DNA from: Virgibacillus necropolis
GTDB taxonomy: Bacteria; Bacillota; Bacilli; Bacillales; Amphibacillaceae
Reading direction: 5' to 3'
Length of the DNA stretch: 64,000 nt
NCBI RefSeq assembly: GCF_002224365.1
Contig: NZ_CP022437.1
Coordinates: 2,418,001-2,482,000 of the forward strand
Shown here: piece by piece, positions 18,973 to 26,725 of the stretch
Position numbering within the stretch: the first letter of the stretch is position 1
How the letters are laid out: each line of letters begins with the position of its first letter
Program-made: the position numbers and the translations under genes
Notes under the pieces: model-generated
Databases searched by the model: none
What the model was told of the DNA's origin: nothing
Seen by the model: only the letters and a program-made list of their open reading frames with translations

Positions 18973-20082
18973 TTATACCTTTCCAATACTTTTTATATAT
19001 TCACTAATGATTTCTGCCAATACTTTAGAGGTATTACTTAACTCCTCTCGATTATTATCAACACCACCAATTTCTATTAATATTGATCTTTCTGAAATAT
19101 CCTGGTTATATACACCATTACCTTCCGACCTATCCTTTTTATAAATACCCTTACTAAGTCCGGGATAACTTTCTTCAATTTTTTTATTTAATTCCTCAAC
19201 AAATTCTAGATTCTTTATGTAATTTTCATGTTCTACACCCACAATAAAATATAACTTAGCATAATCTTTGCCATTAATAGTAGTTGTAGTACTATCTTTC
19301 CTTAGGGCATCACGATGAATATCAATAAAATATTTTAGTGTTTTATTGATAGAAGTTACCTCCTCTATAGTTAGGCGAGAAAACCTATATGAATCATAGT
19401 AATTCCATCCTTTTTCATGTAGCTCTTCGGTAACGTTTGTTGTATCATGAGACGTGCTTATGCCTCGTTTTTCAAGTTGTTCGGTTAGCATAGAACCAAC
19501 AAGAACTACATTCTTTTTTTGATTGGTGCTCGATGCTTCACTGGAATTTTCTTTCAATAAGGGGAAAAAAGCTTCCCATGCATGACTATGGTATATAAAT
19601 ACATTTGCTTTAGTTTGGTTTTCGGTATTTTCTTTTTCCGGTTTTGATTGATCTTTATCAGGATTATCTTTTTTTTCTTCCTTAAGCAACTTTTCAAAGT
19701 CCGGAGGAGGAGACTCTATTGGCATATCAGTTCCTGCTCTAGCAATATTCATTTCATTGGAGTAAGAATTAAAACCGGGTAATTCTAACCCGAGTAAACT
19801 AGTAAAATCATTTGGTGTAACCCCAGAGGTAATTTCAAAAAACAAATCTGACAAATTTGGTGGTTCTATATCACTTTCTTTTAAGTTTTCTTTTAGTTGA
19901 GGGATTTCGGTACTCATCATTAGAAGTAAGGCATCTGAGGTTTGGCTTGATCCTGTTAATTCATTAATAAAGGCCGAGTAAAAAAAATTACTTTTACTAT
20001 GTGGTGAAGAAACAAAGGAAATAAATAAAATTATGATTATCATACTAAAAAAAACCAATAGGATACCATGTCTTTTTTTCAT
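18973..20082 (-). CDS. Stage II sporulation protein P-like amidase
   Basis: A 369-residue protein with an N-terminal membrane anchor (residues 7-25), a variable acidic linker, and a SpoIIP-type amidase domain: metal ligands in IYHSHAWEAF, DIHRDALR and the terminal ILIEIGGVDNNREEL. SpoIIP cleaves peptidoglycan stem peptides during engulfment with SpoIID and SpoIIM. A canonical spoIIP normally follows gpr elsewhere in the chromosome, so this is probably an extra paralogue carried by the island. Confidence 0.85.
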   Translation of the reverse strand: MKKRHGILLVFFSMIIIILFISFVSSPHSKSNFFYSAFINELTGSSQTSDALLLMMSTEIPQLKENLKESDIEPPNLSDLFFEITSGVTPNDFTSLLGLELPGFNSYSNEMNIARAGTDMPIESPPPDFEKLLKEEKKDNPDKDQSKPEKENTENQTKANVFIYHSHAWEAFFPLLKENSSEASSTNQKKNVVLVGSMLTEQLEKRGISTSHDTTNVTEELHEKGWNYYDSYRFSRLTIEEVTSINKTLKYFIDIHRDALRKDSTTTTINGKDYAKLYFIVGVEHENYIKNLEFVEELNKKIEESYPGLSKGIYKKDRSEGNGVYNQDISERSILIEIGGVDNNREELSNTSKVLAEIISEYIKSIGKV

Positions 20083-20175
20083 AGAATACCCAACCTTCCA
20101 TACGTCTTTTTATAGACTATGCTAGATTGAGTGATTATAGACTGTTAGTAATCGGTTGTGTGACCCTAACACAAG

Positions 20176-20215
20176 ATGGGTGCTTCCCCCTTGTTACGGA
20201 AAAGCGCCCGATCGT
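20176..20215. repeat. Cassette-boundary palindrome F
   Basis: GGGTGCTTCCCCCTTGTTAC-GGAAAAGCGCCCGATCG, ten bases after the stop of the gene at 20225. Confidence 0.65.
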
Positions 20216-20224
20216 ATAAAATAC

Positions 20225-20674
20225 TTATTTCACTTCAATTGAGAACACGTAATTCACGTCTCCTTGCTTCCAATCAGCTAATACATTATAAACATATTTT
20301 CCTTTTTCTTTTGGAGCCAGGAGTGAATTAGTTTTCACTTCAATGTTACCTGTATTTTCGTTATCAATCCATTGCTCCACTTCTATTGTTTTAGGTTCTT
20401 TCTTAAAATCAATTTTAATTTCTTCATTCGGAGAGACAACTGTTGGATTATGTTCTTTTGCCATATCTAACGGTCCTGTATAAACTTTATCTACACACTG
20501 AGCCGAAAATAATCCGTCCCAACAATATGACCCTTCTGTAGTGGGAATTGTTGTGCCTCCTGCCGTTACAGTTGGTGTAGGTGGTTCCGATTTAAATGGT
20601 ACAAAAATAAACAATCCTGTAATAATCAACCCAATGACAATAATTATGGTGAAAAATTTTTTAATTGCCCTCAC
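20225..20674 (-). CDS. Secreted/anchored protein of unknown function
   Basis: A 149-residue protein with an N-terminal membrane helix (residues 8-27) and an extracytoplasmic part. Two cysteines in GSYCWDGLFSAQC probably form a disulfide. The C-terminal half (IEVEQWIDNENTGNIEVKTN ... YVYNVLADWKQGDVNYVFSI) reads like a small beta-sandwich. A proline/threonine linker follows the helix. I recognise no family. Note the bdbC/bdbD disulfide system in the same island. AGGGGTGAGGGC precedes ATG 20674. Confidence 0.7.
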   Translation of the reverse strand: MRAIKKFFTIIIVIGLIITGLFIFVPFKSEPPTPTVTAGGTTIPTTEGSYCWDGLFSAQCVDKVYTGPLDMAKEHNPTVVSPNEEIKIDFKKEPKTIEVEQWIDNENTGNIEVKTNSLLAPKEKGKYVYNVLADWKQGDVNYVFSIEVK

Positions 20675-20735
20675 CCCTTTATTGAAAATAGACGTATCAA
20701 ATCAATAAATAGTTGCAATTGTTATTCCACAATAT

Positions 20736-20786
20736 GGGCCAATTCTAGTGCATGCTTATTCAACAACTGCGCCCGATTGCTGAAGA
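20736..20786. repeat. Cassette-boundary palindrome G
   Basis: GCTTATTCAACAACTGCGCC-CGATTGCTGAAG with a weakly pairing left arm (GGGCCAATTCTAGTGC). Confidence 0.5.
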
Positions 20787-20957
20787 TCAATTTTATAATT
20801 TTCATTTCTTCTTTTAGCTTGTTTAACTAATGCACCAGTTAGTTATAGATAAGACTTACACAATAATTGCATAAGTGTTATTATGCCTCCTTGTAAGTGG
20901 TTGATTGTGAAACGCGTGACGGTATATTCTTAATTTAAAAAACAACTAAAATTCTCT

Positions 20958-21326
20958 TTAAGACTTAGTTTCTAATGGTTTACGTCCGAACCAATCGTAA
21001 CGATTTTTGGAAATCCACATATACAGTGGAGTTAAGATTCTATCGATATACGGTAAATAAAATAACCAGCTGAATGGAAAGCTTAACGGCAATACAGTTA
21101 ATAATTTCCTTACAGTATAGAAGCCTTCATACAAACGGCCGTTGGATGAAAGCATTTGAATCTTATCGTATATATTCCGATTCTTTAAAAAAGAGAATTT
21201 ATCGCTCCTCTCAACTACTTGAACCGGTACCCATTGAATTCGTTGAAACCAGTCCAATTTTTCAACGGCTATCTTCACACTTGAACATAAAGGGCATTCG
21301 CCATCATAAAAAACTATATATTTCAT
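20958..21326 (-). CDS. DCC-family thiol-disulfide oxidoreductase
   Basis: A 122-residue DUF393/YuxK-type protein. The family signature DGECPLC with its CxxC pair is near the N-terminus (residues 8-14), and the middle has a short hydrophobic stretch LPLSFPFSWLFYLPYIDRIL. Members are predicted thiol-disulfide oxidoreductases. GGAGG lies nine bases before ATG 21326. Confidence 0.88.
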   Translation of the reverse strand: MKYIVFYDGECPLCSSVKIAVEKLDWFQRIQWVPVQVVERSDKFSFLKNRNIYDKIQMLSSNGRLYEGFYTVRKLLTVLPLSFPFSWLFYLPYIDRILTPLYMWISKNRYDWFGRKPLETKS

Positions 21327-21394
21327 ATTGAACAACCTCCCTATATTTTTTTACCCTTTCTAACATAAGATAAAACCGTCTCTATACAATCGAA

Positions 21395-21600
21395 TTAGTA
21401 GGAGGTGACTAACCTTCGCCCCCTCACACCACCGTATGTACCGTTCGGTATAGGGCGATTTCATCTAAGTCCAACGTGTTGTTTGATATTGTATAGGTAG
21501 ACTCTTCAATCCTTGCCTTATCCAATATTGATCTCCAAGGTCTCTATATAAGATAGGACTACTGTCAATTCGCCAGTAGACTTTGCGCATGCCCACTGCA
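21395..21600 (-). mobile_element. Group II intron 3'-side fragment
   Basis: Minus strand carries GAAATCGCCCTATACCGAAC-GGTACATACGGTGGTGTGAGGG-type sequence followed by GGTTAGTCACCTCC. This resembles the segment just after the reverse-transcriptase gene of bacterial group II introns. A preceding frame reads WRIDSSPILYRDLGDQYWIR. No intact ORF or domain V was found. Confidence 0.5.
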
Positions 21601-21603
21601 CCC

Positions 21604-21634
21604 AAAAAAGTCACAGACTGTCTGCCTGTGACTC
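21604..21634 (-). terminator. Terminator after 21690-22226 gene
   Basis: GTCACAG / CTGTGAC stem followed on the minus strand by six T. Confidence 0.75.
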
Positions 21635-21689
21635 AGGGTAAAGATGAGAAGATTTCTAGATAACTTACTATAGATAGAACTTCCAAAGT

Positions 21690-22226
21690 TCACTCAAAAG
21701 AAACTCTTATGGATACAACAGCAAAATAAGAAGATACCTCTAAATTTCCTAATGGAAATTCATCATAAACTAAACCTACATTTAATTCTTTTTGAGGTGC
21801 AATTTCCCTTTGTGTAAGATAGTTTGCCAATTCTCTATATAATTTTTTACTTTTCTCATCGATAGCTCTTTCTACTGAGAATCGCCCCGCAAAGCTGTTC
21901 CACCACACCTTAAATGTTTGATGGATTTTACTATATTCCTTTAAGCTGTCGTTACCTTCCAAGAACAATCGTTGGTGAAACAAATCTTTTTCTTCATAGA
22001 AAATTTTCATATCATTCTTAGGGTGTTCAGATATTCTTTGTATAACTTCATCCCATAATTCTTTAAACCGTAATTCAAATTCTTCCTTCACTATGTACTT
22101 TGATGGGATATAAGGAAATCTGTATTCTTCTTCACTCCTATTTTGATTAAGAAATATATTTTGGATATAAACCAAAAAGTTCAAAGCAGAGGATGCCTCT
22201 GTTCTCATTAACAATGAATTTCCCAT
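21690..22226 (-). CDS. Hypothetical protein, 178 aa
   Basis: A soluble, mostly helical protein beginning MGNSLLMRTEASSALNF and ending in a beta-rich YFAVVSIRVSFE. No signal peptide, membrane helix or catalytic motif that I recognise. AAGGAGGAG five bases upstream of ATG 22226 fixes the start; the longer frame from 22244 would contain that site. It has its own terminator and lies at the end of the cassette-like series. Confidence 0.72.
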   Translation of the reverse strand: MGNSLLMRTEASSALNFLVYIQNIFLNQNRSEEEYRFPYIPSKYIVKEEFELRFKELWDEVIQRISEHPKNDMKIFYEEKDLFHQRLFLEGNDSLKEYSKIHQTFKVWWNSFAGRFSVERAIDEKSKKLYRELANYLTQREIAPQKELNVGLVYDEFPLGNLEVSSYFAVVSIRVSFE

Positions 22227-22300
22227 CAAACTCCTCCTTGTCATTTTAATAAGTTTAATTTTACAATTAATGCTATATTAGTTCCAGATAATGGCTCTAT

Positions 22301-22356
22301 GGTGCAATATTGTACCATTCCTTATTAAGGAAAAGCGCCCTTTTACGGAATAAGGA
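22301..22356. repeat. Cassette-boundary palindrome H
   Basis: CCATTCCTTATTAAGGAAAA-GCGCCC with GGTGCAATATTGTACC to its left, between divergent genes at 22226 and 22508. Confidence 0.6.
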
Positions 22357-22507
22357 TTGTTAAATAATTTAAGTCTTAAAAAGGGCTACCGTAACGGAAC
22401 AGGTTACTCCTCAACTAACACTACCTCGATCGCTAAGTACTTGTATATATAATGAATATTTGAGAAGTCTATAATTAGAAACTTTAGGTGAATTGAGGTG
22501 AATTATT

Positions 22508-22981
22508 ATTCAGATATTATTATGGGCAGGGTTCATCCTTCCTTGGCTTTCATTAGTTTTATTAAAAAAAGAGGATATAAAACGTTATATGCCAGTTACT
22601 ATTTTGACTTCTTTAATCATAACAATTATTTTTGAAATGGCTTATACATATGAATGGTGGACCATTCATCAACAGATCTTGCCATGGGGATATATCACAG
22701 ATACCGCTTTCGCCTACGGAATTTTTGCAGTCGGTACACTATGGATATTTTATTTAACATCACATAACTTTTGGGTATATATGTTAACAAATTTAGCGGT
22801 GAATGCATTATTTGCCTTTATTGGCCTCCGTTGGATTGTAGAGGGCTTGGGAATTGCAACATTTAAAAATCTTGAATATTGGCAGTGGTTTATTATAGCT
22901 ATATTCATTTCACTTATCATATACGGGTATCAGCGCTGGCAAGAGAAAGTGATTGTTAACCCTGAGAATACAAAAAAATAA
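22508..22981 (+). CDS. CBO0543-type membrane protein, ATT start likely
   Basis: A five-helix membrane protein. From the first internal ATG (22589) the product lacks its first helix. The frame continues upstream to codon 22508: I-QILLWAGFILPWLSLVLL, then KKEDIKRYMPV, which is how members of this Bacillus family normally begin (Met-Gln-Ile...). GAGGTGA sits six bases before the ATT. So either ATT is used as start or the ATG mutated. Full length would be 157 residues. Function unknown. Confidence 0.7.
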   Translation: MQILLWAGFILPWLSLVLLKKEDIKRYMPVTILTSLIITIIFEMAYTYEWWTIHQQILPWGYITDTAFAYGIFAVGTLWIFYLTSHNFWVYMLTNLAVNALFAFIGLRWIVEGLGIATFKNLEYWQWFIIAIFISLIIYGYQRWQEKVIVNPENTKK

Positions 22982-22987
22982 AAGTAA

Positions 22988-23030
22988 AATTATGCCACAA
23001 TCTGGCCCTATTGCGGAAGATTGCTTTGAT
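22988..23030. repeat. Weak cassette-type repeat I
   Basis: TCTGGCCCTATTGCGGAAGA-TTGCTTTGATTG follows the membrane protein; only loosely like copies A-H. Confidence 0.3.
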
Positions 23031-23230
23031 TGAAAATTAATCAAATGTGTACAACAAATATAACATTTTTGATTCCAAAAACTATCACTTTTTTGCTCCA
23101 GAAGGAATGAAGTGGTAAACAGTCTGTCATTCATTGGTACACTTCATTGGCTGTAGTCAAAAAAGGAGAAAAAGGTCTTTTGTCCAATTCTTTTTTGTAT
23201 TATAATCTCCAATTGGATAGCTATTTTTGA

Positions 23231-23272
23231 TATAATAAAGGTAACAATAGGTTAGTTTCACATGAGGGGTTA
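23231..23272 (+). promoter_or_regulatory. Toxin mRNA promoter region and 5' pairing arm
   Basis: TATAAT at 23231-23236 (another at 23201-23206 with TTGTCC upstream) precedes TCACATGAGGGGTTA (23258-23272), a 15-base arm exactly complementary to 23405-23419 beyond the toxin stop codon. A hairpin, CCTTTTAGG / TCCTAAAAAGG (23285-23309), overlaps the ribosome site. Confidence 0.6.
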
Positions 23273-23320
23273 GGCACACTTTCACCTTTTAGGATATTTC
23301 CTAAAAAGGGGGTGTTGCTT

Positions 23321-23407
23321 ATGGATATGGAAAGTGTATTAAAGCTGATGCTTTCTTTCGGCATGCTAATAGCTTTTATCATGTCCGACAAAAACCATAA
23401 AAAATAA
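23321..23407 (+). CDS. Holin-like type I toxin peptide, 28 aa
   Basis: ATG 23321 follows a strong AAGGGGGTG six bases away. The peptide starts MDMESVLKLMLSFGMLIAFI and ends in a basic tail SDKNHKK. A short acidic head, one membrane helix with LMLSFGMLIA and a charged tail are the hallmarks of the putative holin-like toxin family (Fst/TxpA/BsrG-type). The mRNA ends can pair, a hairpin masks the ribosome site, and a divergent promoter could make an antisense RNA. No experimental support is implied. Confidence 0.75.
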   Translation: MDMESVLKLMLSFGMLIAFIMSDKNHKK

Positions 23408-23553
23408 CCCCTCATGTGATTTTGGCAAGTCAGTTGAGGGATTATTTATCTAGTCCTGTGCCTCCCCCTCTTGATGGGGTTAGCTTATTGTAACCGTTCC
23501 ATGTAGAAGCATGGGACGGTTTTTTTATTTTATGACTTTCTACTTACAGTATA
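23400..23553 (-). ncRNA. Candidate antisense antitoxin RNA
   Basis: Minus-strand promoter: TTTAAC (23576-23571), 17-base spacer, TATACT (23553-23548), start near 23541. A terminator-like stem CCCTCA / TGAGGG followed by GTTATTTTTT ends at about 23400. The predicted RNA of roughly 140 nt overlaps the 3' end of the toxin frame and its 3' UTR, the arrangement of BsrG/SR4-like pairs. Confidence 0.55.
23490..23527 (+). terminator. Terminator of toxin mRNA
   Basis: AACCGTTCCATG / CATGGGACGGTT stem followed by seven T. Confidence 0.85.
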
Positions 23554-23662
23554 CCTTATTTTCGTTAATTGTTAAACATTAATCATAATTTTTTAAATGA
23601 CTGGTTAACCTTTTTACACATATTCGACTCCAACTATTAAACCTTACACTTTTTATTCAAGT

Positions 23663-24271
23663 TTATGCTAGGTTATCGTCCATTTGTTTCACGAGTTTAT
23701 AAAAGGTCGTTTTCTTGACCTCTGCCTGTTTCATAGCCTGTGTCGCTGTTATTTTTCCTTCTTTCCATTCCTGATGAGCTTCTCGAAAACTTTCTGTTAC
23801 TGGAAACTTGGGTCTGCCAAAAGGCTTTCCTTGTTGTAACGCTGTATCAATACCCTCTCGTTGTCGTTTACGAATACGATCTCGTTCTTCCTGAGCCATC
23901 CAAGATAAGATTTGCAGAACGAGGTCAGCAATAAACGTACCCATGCTGTCTTTATATTGTGTTGTATCTAGCAGTGACATATCTAATACCACAATATCTG
24001 CTTGAATATTTTTGGTCAAGTCGTTCCACTCGTTCACAATTTCATTCTTGTTTCGTCCAAAACGGTCAAGCGAATGAATATATAAAATATCTCCTGGACG
24101 AATAATGCGTTTGAGTAGTTGATAGTTTTCACGTTGAAAATCTTTACCACTGACCTTATCCATAAAAATATCACGTTCGGTTATTCCTTTTTCTCTCATC
24201 GCAGCTACTTGTCGTTCTTCGTTTTGATCTTTGCTACTCACTCGTATATATCCGAGTCGTCTACTTTCCAT
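23663..24271 (-). CDS. Serine recombinase (Tn resolvase type)
   Basis: A 202-residue resolvase/invertase. Catalytic domain: nucleophile Ser in YIRVSSKDQNEERQ, arginines in SLDRFGRN and AQEERDRIRKRQREG; C-terminal DNA-binding domain starts GRPKFPVTESF and ends with an HTH (ITATQAMKQAEVKKTTFYKL). All catalytic residues are intact. AGGTAGGG lies ahead of ATG 24271. The region upstream has inverted motifs that could be its res site. No cognate transposase is present. Confidence 0.9.
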   Translation of the reverse strand: MESRRLGYIRVSSKDQNEERQVAAMREKGITERDIFMDKVSGKDFQRENYQLLKRIIRPGDILYIHSLDRFGRNKNEIVNEWNDLTKNIQADIVVLDMSLLDTTQYKDSMGTFIADLVLQILSWMAQEERDRIRKRQREGIDTALQQGKPFGRPKFPVTESFREAHQEWKEGKITATQAMKQAEVKKTTFYKLVKQMDDNLA

Positions 24272-24311
24272 TTTGAAACCCTACCTTTACAGAAATCATT
24301 CTATAAACTTC

Positions 24312-24395
24312 ATTATACATAAAGTGTTCGTAAACATATATGGGAAACGAAGAACGTTCTTAAATTAATTTCAGTTGTTTACGAACGTTAAATGA
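24312..24395. promoter_or_regulatory. Candidate resolvase res site
   Basis: Inverted motifs GTTCGTAAAC (24327-24336) and GTTTACGAACGTT (24376-24388), with a third pair GAAGAACGTTCTT between, lie 55-120 bases upstream of the recombinase start, where res subsites usually are. Confidence 0.5.
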
Positions 24396-24555
24396 TAGCA
24401 AATAAAGGCAAAAAGAAACCGTCCATAAAAGTGTACTTTTTCGAACGCGCCGCCAATATACGAAGCCTATTTTTTCCGCAATGCAATAGAGGGATAGAAT
24501 TATTATTTAAAGTGATTAACTAGATACAAATTATGAAAAAGGGGATAGTTTTGAA

Positions 24556-24801
24556 ATGAAAAAATTTACAAGTATTGAAACAAGTTTAATTTCTAAATGG
24601 TTCGATGGGGAAATTGACATAATTTTAGATAATGCTAAATCAGACGATTATATAGAACTAATAAGTATATTGAGTGAAAAAATTGAAAAAAAAGTAATGG
24701 ATGATCCTCAATATATTAGTGAAGGGTATGTTTCAGAAATTGTTCACAAAAGCTTAGACAATGTGGATTATAGAGAGCTTATAGATTATTATAAGGAATA
24801 A
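24556..24801 (+). CDS. Hypothetical acidic protein, 81 aa
   Basis: A small helical acidic protein, MKKFTSIETSLISKWFDGEI..., ending with DPQYISEGYVSEIVHKSLDN and VDYRELIDYYKE. I do not recognise the family. A truncated relative of its C-terminal half lies at 33017-33146 (QYISEGYVSELVHNSLEKID). AAAAGGGGATAG precedes the ATG. It lies between a resolvase and a recombinase remnant, so it may be part of mobile-element cargo. Confidence 0.65.
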   Translation: MKKFTSIETSLISKWFDGEIDIILDNAKSDDYIELISILSEKIEKKVMDDPQYISEGYVSEIVHKSLDNVDYRELIDYYKE

Positions 24802-24828
24802 ACTTTGGGGAAAAAAGTGGATGACCAA

Positions 24829-24951
24829 AAAGGCCAACCTAAATTAGATATGGCCTTTAGAATGTATGATAATAGGAAATACGGTATTCAGGAAATATTG
24901 GATGATACTGCAGTGGGACTATATTCTATAATCCCTTTATACATTCGTTAG
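24829..24951 (+). pseudogene. C-terminal tail of a serine recombinase
   Basis: The frame KGQPKLDMAFRMYDNRKYGI, QEILDDT, SIIPLYIR then stop resembles the hinge and HTH of a resolvase (GRPKLD...YSIKEI...LYRY). The catalytic domain is absent. It overlaps the truncated front of copC. Confidence 0.6.
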
Positions 24952-24956
24952 CGCCT

Positions 24957-25523
24957 TTGTTTTTCATCAGTTTTATTCTAGTTGATACGACCGATGCACA
25001 TTCTGTTTTAGAAAAAGCAACACCTGAAGATGGTGCCCAGCTGAAGGAGGCAATTAAAAGCATAGAATTATCTTTTAATACCAAGATAGAAAATGGAAGT
25101 ACACTCTATTTAGTAAACGCGAATGATGAAAAAATTGAACCAGCTTCAATTACTAGTACTGACAATATTTTAGAAGCAACCTTCAGCCGAAATTTAAGTC
25201 CGGGTTCTTACCAAGTGAACTGGAAAGTTCTTGGCGCGGATGGTCACATTATAGAAAATCAGTATTCGTTTACAATTAAGGATCAAGAGGAAAGTGTCTC
25301 GTCTAAGAGTGAAAAAAAGCAACAAAATGCTACAACTGCTGAACCTAAAAAAGAAACGGTTACATCACAAGACGGTAGTGATACAGATAATCAAAATGCT
25401 AAAGGGAAAACAAACAGGGACAGTGAATCATCTTTCGTATTTGGAATTATTTCATTGTTAATTATTGCAGGAATCATACTACTGGCTTGGATGTGGTTTA
25501 GTAGAAGTAAAAATAAAGGATGA
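24957..25523 (+). CDS. copC: CopC-domain copper protein, 5' end damaged
   Basis: Extracytoplasmic CopC domain (AHSVLEKATPEDGAQLKEAI ... FSRNLSPGSYQVNWKVLGAD and GHIIENQYSFTI), then a low-complexity linker and a C-terminal membrane helix, as in YobA/YcnJ-type proteins. The mature N-terminal His of DAHS, a Cu(II) ligand, is present. But the signal peptide is incomplete: the frame enters from a recombinase remnant with no ATG and no ribosome site. TTG 24957 is the only nearby start and would give a signal peptide with no basic residues. Possibly non-functional. Confidence 0.7.
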   Translation: MFFISFILVDTTDAHSVLEKATPEDGAQLKEAIKSIELSFNTKIENGSTLYLVNANDEKIEPASITSTDNILEATFSRNLSPGSYQVNWKVLGADGHIIENQYSFTIKDQEESVSSKSEKKQQNATTAEPKKETVTSQDGSDTDNQNAKGKTNRDSESSFVFGIISLLIIAGIILLAWMWFSRSKNKG

Positions 25524-25529
25524 TCGCTA

Positions 25530-26678
25530 TTGACATTATTCGTTTCGTTTACTGAGTTTATTTTATATATTTGTTTTTCTATACTTATTGGGTCATTAAT
25601 TCTGCTTTTGGTTCCAGAAAGCAAAAGACCCCCTTTGTACATACCAAAGAAGATCCTTTATTTAGCAGCAGGACTAATTCCCCTGACTGCTCTTCTCCCT
25701 GTTGTTAGTACCGCTAAAATACTATCAGGTGATTATGGATTTTGGTTCATCTTTAAAAACGTTTTATTTACTTTTGAAATTGGGAAATCTTGGCTATTTA
25801 TCGCCATAATTTCAGCTATCCTTATTTGTGTATTAATTGCTAAAGACCTTATAACAAACAAACGCTTAACAGGTCTAGCTCTTATACTTACCATACTAAT
25901 GCTCTTGGGTTATACAAATTCAAGCCACGCATCAACAATTTCGGAATGGCAAGGATTTCTATTCCATACACTTCATTTCCTAGCTGTAACCGTTTGGATT
26001 GGTCTCCTTCTTATTGTTAGTTGGTTTTCCAAAAACAAAAAGAATTGGTTTACCTTTTTAAAGTGGTTTACCCCAGTGGCTGTGGTATGTCTTATCCTTA
26101 CTTTTATTGCAGGATATTTCACAATGAGTATTGATATTAACTCGTATGATGATCCTAATGCTACTATACTTCAGGAATATAAAAATAGCCTTATCGTTAA
26201 CTATGGACAGGCATTAGTCATTAAACACATATTAATTATTTCACTCGTTTTATTTGCAACAATGAATGGAATTCTATTTAGAAAAAGGAATCCTCAAGAC
26301 TCATTTAATCCGTTGAAATGGGCAAGGTTAGAAAGCGTTTATGCTTTAATTGTGTTTGGATTGACAGCATTTATGGGACAGTCGTGGCCACCACACCAAA
26401 TCTATAGTTTAATAAAAACGGAAGGGGCTTCCCCCCTTTTTAATGCTCTATATGACGGAAAGATCATAAGTGCTATTCAAAATGCTGATAGTACTGATGC
26501 CTTTAAAGTTACGATGTCCTTTGGTTTTGAAAGTTATTTATTGTTCATATTAAGTTTATTATTTATGATAATAACTATTTTTGCAGCCACCAAAAGACAA
26601 TCCATTTTTGCATCTTCTTTCTCTTCACTGTTAATGGTACTAGCCGCATACTTTGGAATAATGATAAGCATTCAGTAG
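25530..26678 (+). CDS. copD: CopD-family copper membrane protein
   Basis: A 382-residue membrane protein with about nine helices, containing the CopD domain (SHASTISEWQGFLFHTLHFL and AVTVWIGLLL) whose histidines are proposed copper ligands. It follows copC by six bases, so the two are cotranscribed. In B. subtilis the CopC and CopD domains are fused in the copper importer YcnJ. Start is TTG 25530 after AAAGGATG. Copper uptake or transfer is the family-based role. Confidence 0.85.
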   Translation: MTLFVSFTEFILYICFSILIGSLILLLVPESKRPPLYIPKKILYLAAGLIPLTALLPVVSTAKILSGDYGFWFIFKNVLFTFEIGKSWLFIAIISAILICVLIAKDLITNKRLTGLALILTILMLLGYTNSSHASTISEWQGFLFHTLHFLAVTVWIGLLLIVSWFSKNKKNWFTFLKWFTPVAVVCLILTFIAGYFTMSIDINSYDDPNATILQEYKNSLIVNYGQALVIKHILIISLVLFATMNGILFRKRNPQDSFNPLKWARLESVYALIVFGLTAFMGQSWPPHQIYSLIKTEGASPLFNALYDGKIISAIQNADSTDAFKVTMSFGFESYLLFILSLLFMIITIFAATKRQSIFASSFSSLLMVLAAYFGIMISIQ

Positions 26679-26694
26679 GTATGTATAAATAAAA

Positions 26695-26725
26695 AGGGTG
26701 CATTCCATAAGGAATTGCACCTTCT
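26695..26725. terminator. Bidirectional terminator copD / bdbC
   Basis: GGTGCATTCC / GGAATTGCACC stem flanked by AAAAAG and CTTCTTT, between converging genes. Confidence 0.8.

Noticed and set aside
15990-22360. A CRISPR array or true class integron
   Set aside because: Palindromes are degenerate and separated by whole genes, not 30-bp spacers; no cas genes and no IntI-type integrase are present. I keep only the description 'cassette-like'.
23221-23415. A 64-codon minus-strand frame over the toxin locus
   Set aside because: It is antisense to the 28-aa peptide, has no ribosome site, and the paired ends and promoters fit RNA function better.
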